DNA of 5,625 nt from Thermoflexales bacterium (GTDB taxonomy: Bacteria > Chloroflexota > Anaerolineae > S140-20), in contig WFUY01000068.1 in NCBI GenBank assembly GCA_015484715.1, forward strand, positions 1 through 5,625, given 5' to 3'. The first letter of the stretch is position 1, and each line of letters opens with the position of its first letter. Below are positions 5,482-5,625 of this stretch, in pieces. The notes beneath the pieces were generated by a model. That model had not been told where the DNA came from, searched no databases, and saw only the letters and a list, made by a program, of their open reading frames with translations. A program made the position numbers and the translations under genes.

Positions 5482-5483
5482 GC

Positions 5484-5493
5484 CGGTGCACGC
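5484..5493. repeat. Direct repeat, right flank of element copy 2
   Basis: CGGTGCACGC is identical to 5320-5329. It begins two bases after the end motif of copy 2, as expected if the element ends at 5483 and duplicated a 10-bp target. Confidence 0.5.
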
Positions 5494-5519
5494 CGTTTTT
5501 TGCTTCGTCTGTGCGCGGA

Positions 5520-5625
5520 CTATTGGGCATCGATCCGCACCGGCAGGGGGAGGGCGTCGGTGCCGTCAGGGGCGACCAGCCGTTGGCCGCTGTCGGGGTC
5601 GTAGAGCCCCGCGCTCAGGGTGTAC
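5520..5625 (-). CDS. C-terminal end of an unidentified protein (runs off right edge)
   Basis: Reading from the window edge on the minus strand, 34 codons are open before TAG (5522-5520). They encode YTLSAGLYDPDSGQRL and a further stretch ending LPVRIDAQ. A small beta-rich tail with 'GLYDP.SG.RL' is, from memory, common at the C-termini of Chloroflexota multi-membrane proteins such as glycosyltransferase-like enzymes. The assignment to that group is inference, since no membrane segment or catalytic motif lies in the window. It is transcribed toward repeat copy 2 and the small gene, and no convincing terminator follows the stop. Confidence 0.6.
   Translation of the reverse strand, partial: YTLSAGLYDPDSGQRLVAPDGTDALPLPVRIDAQ

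Larger units (their letters stand above)
5330..5483 (-). repeat. Repeat element copy 2 (inverted relative to copy 1)
   Basis: This element of about 154 bp starts GGTGATTGCCC (5330-5340) and ends GGGTAATCACC (5471-5481) plus two bases. Its 5330-5447 part is the reverse complement of 431-548 at about 92% identity. It carries the same 12-bp arms (5371-5382, 5436-5447) and lacks the extra ~104 bases of copy 1. It lies between the small gene's promoter and the 3' end of the right-edge gene. Peptides beginning MRRS...FVPPSWTA can be translated from both copies, but only because the DNA is repeated; they are not judged genes. Confidence 0.8.

Noticed and set aside
5481..5501. Possible plus-strand terminator (CGG/CCG pairing followed by six T)
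   Set aside because: The stem is only three base pairs with a six-base loop, and no plus-strand gene ends upstream of it.

Overview
The window looks like a GC-rich Chloroflexota chromosome segment (Anaerolineae or a relative; inference). The clues are a lipoprotein with a PTPTP-type linker, a secreted protein ending in a C-terminal beta-sandwich plus a short hydrophobic 'LVPIVAR' tail, and an edge gene with the 'GLYDPDSGQRL' ending I associate with membrane proteins of that phylum. No rRNA or other taxonomic marker is present.

Layout. At the left edge is the 5' end of a lipoprotein gene on the minus strand (1-187), with a good sigma70-type promoter (252-280). Next comes a non-coding element (292-548) bounded by the near-palindrome GGTRATYACC and containing a 12-bp-armed hairpin. 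A second good promoter (560-588) points right. It appears to drive a three-gene cluster after a folded leader of about 210 nt: an M50 site-2 protease (807-1931), a secreted glycosidase-like protein with CARDB-type domains (1934-4360) and a short RmlC-family sugar epimerase-like cupin (4390-4854). The first two genes are separated by 2 nt and the last two by 29 nt. Converging on them is an unrecognised 83-aa gene on the minus strand (4906-5157), with its own promoter (5288-5316) and folded leader. Behind that promoter lies an inverted second copy of the element (5330-5483). The right edge holds the last 34 codons of another minus-strand gene (5520-5625).

How it may work together. The operon links membrane proteolysis, an exported carbohydrate-active-looking protein and a nucleotide-sugar-type enzyme, which fits envelope or extracellular polysaccharide handling; this is inference from context. 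The most striking non-coding signal is that all three promoters have a GGTRATYACC-like site 11, 11 and 13 bp upstream of the -35 box. These sites are also the ends of the two repeat copies. They could be operators for one regulator, termini of a small non-autonomous mobile element, or both. No transposase, CRISPR array, tRNA or rRNA is visible.
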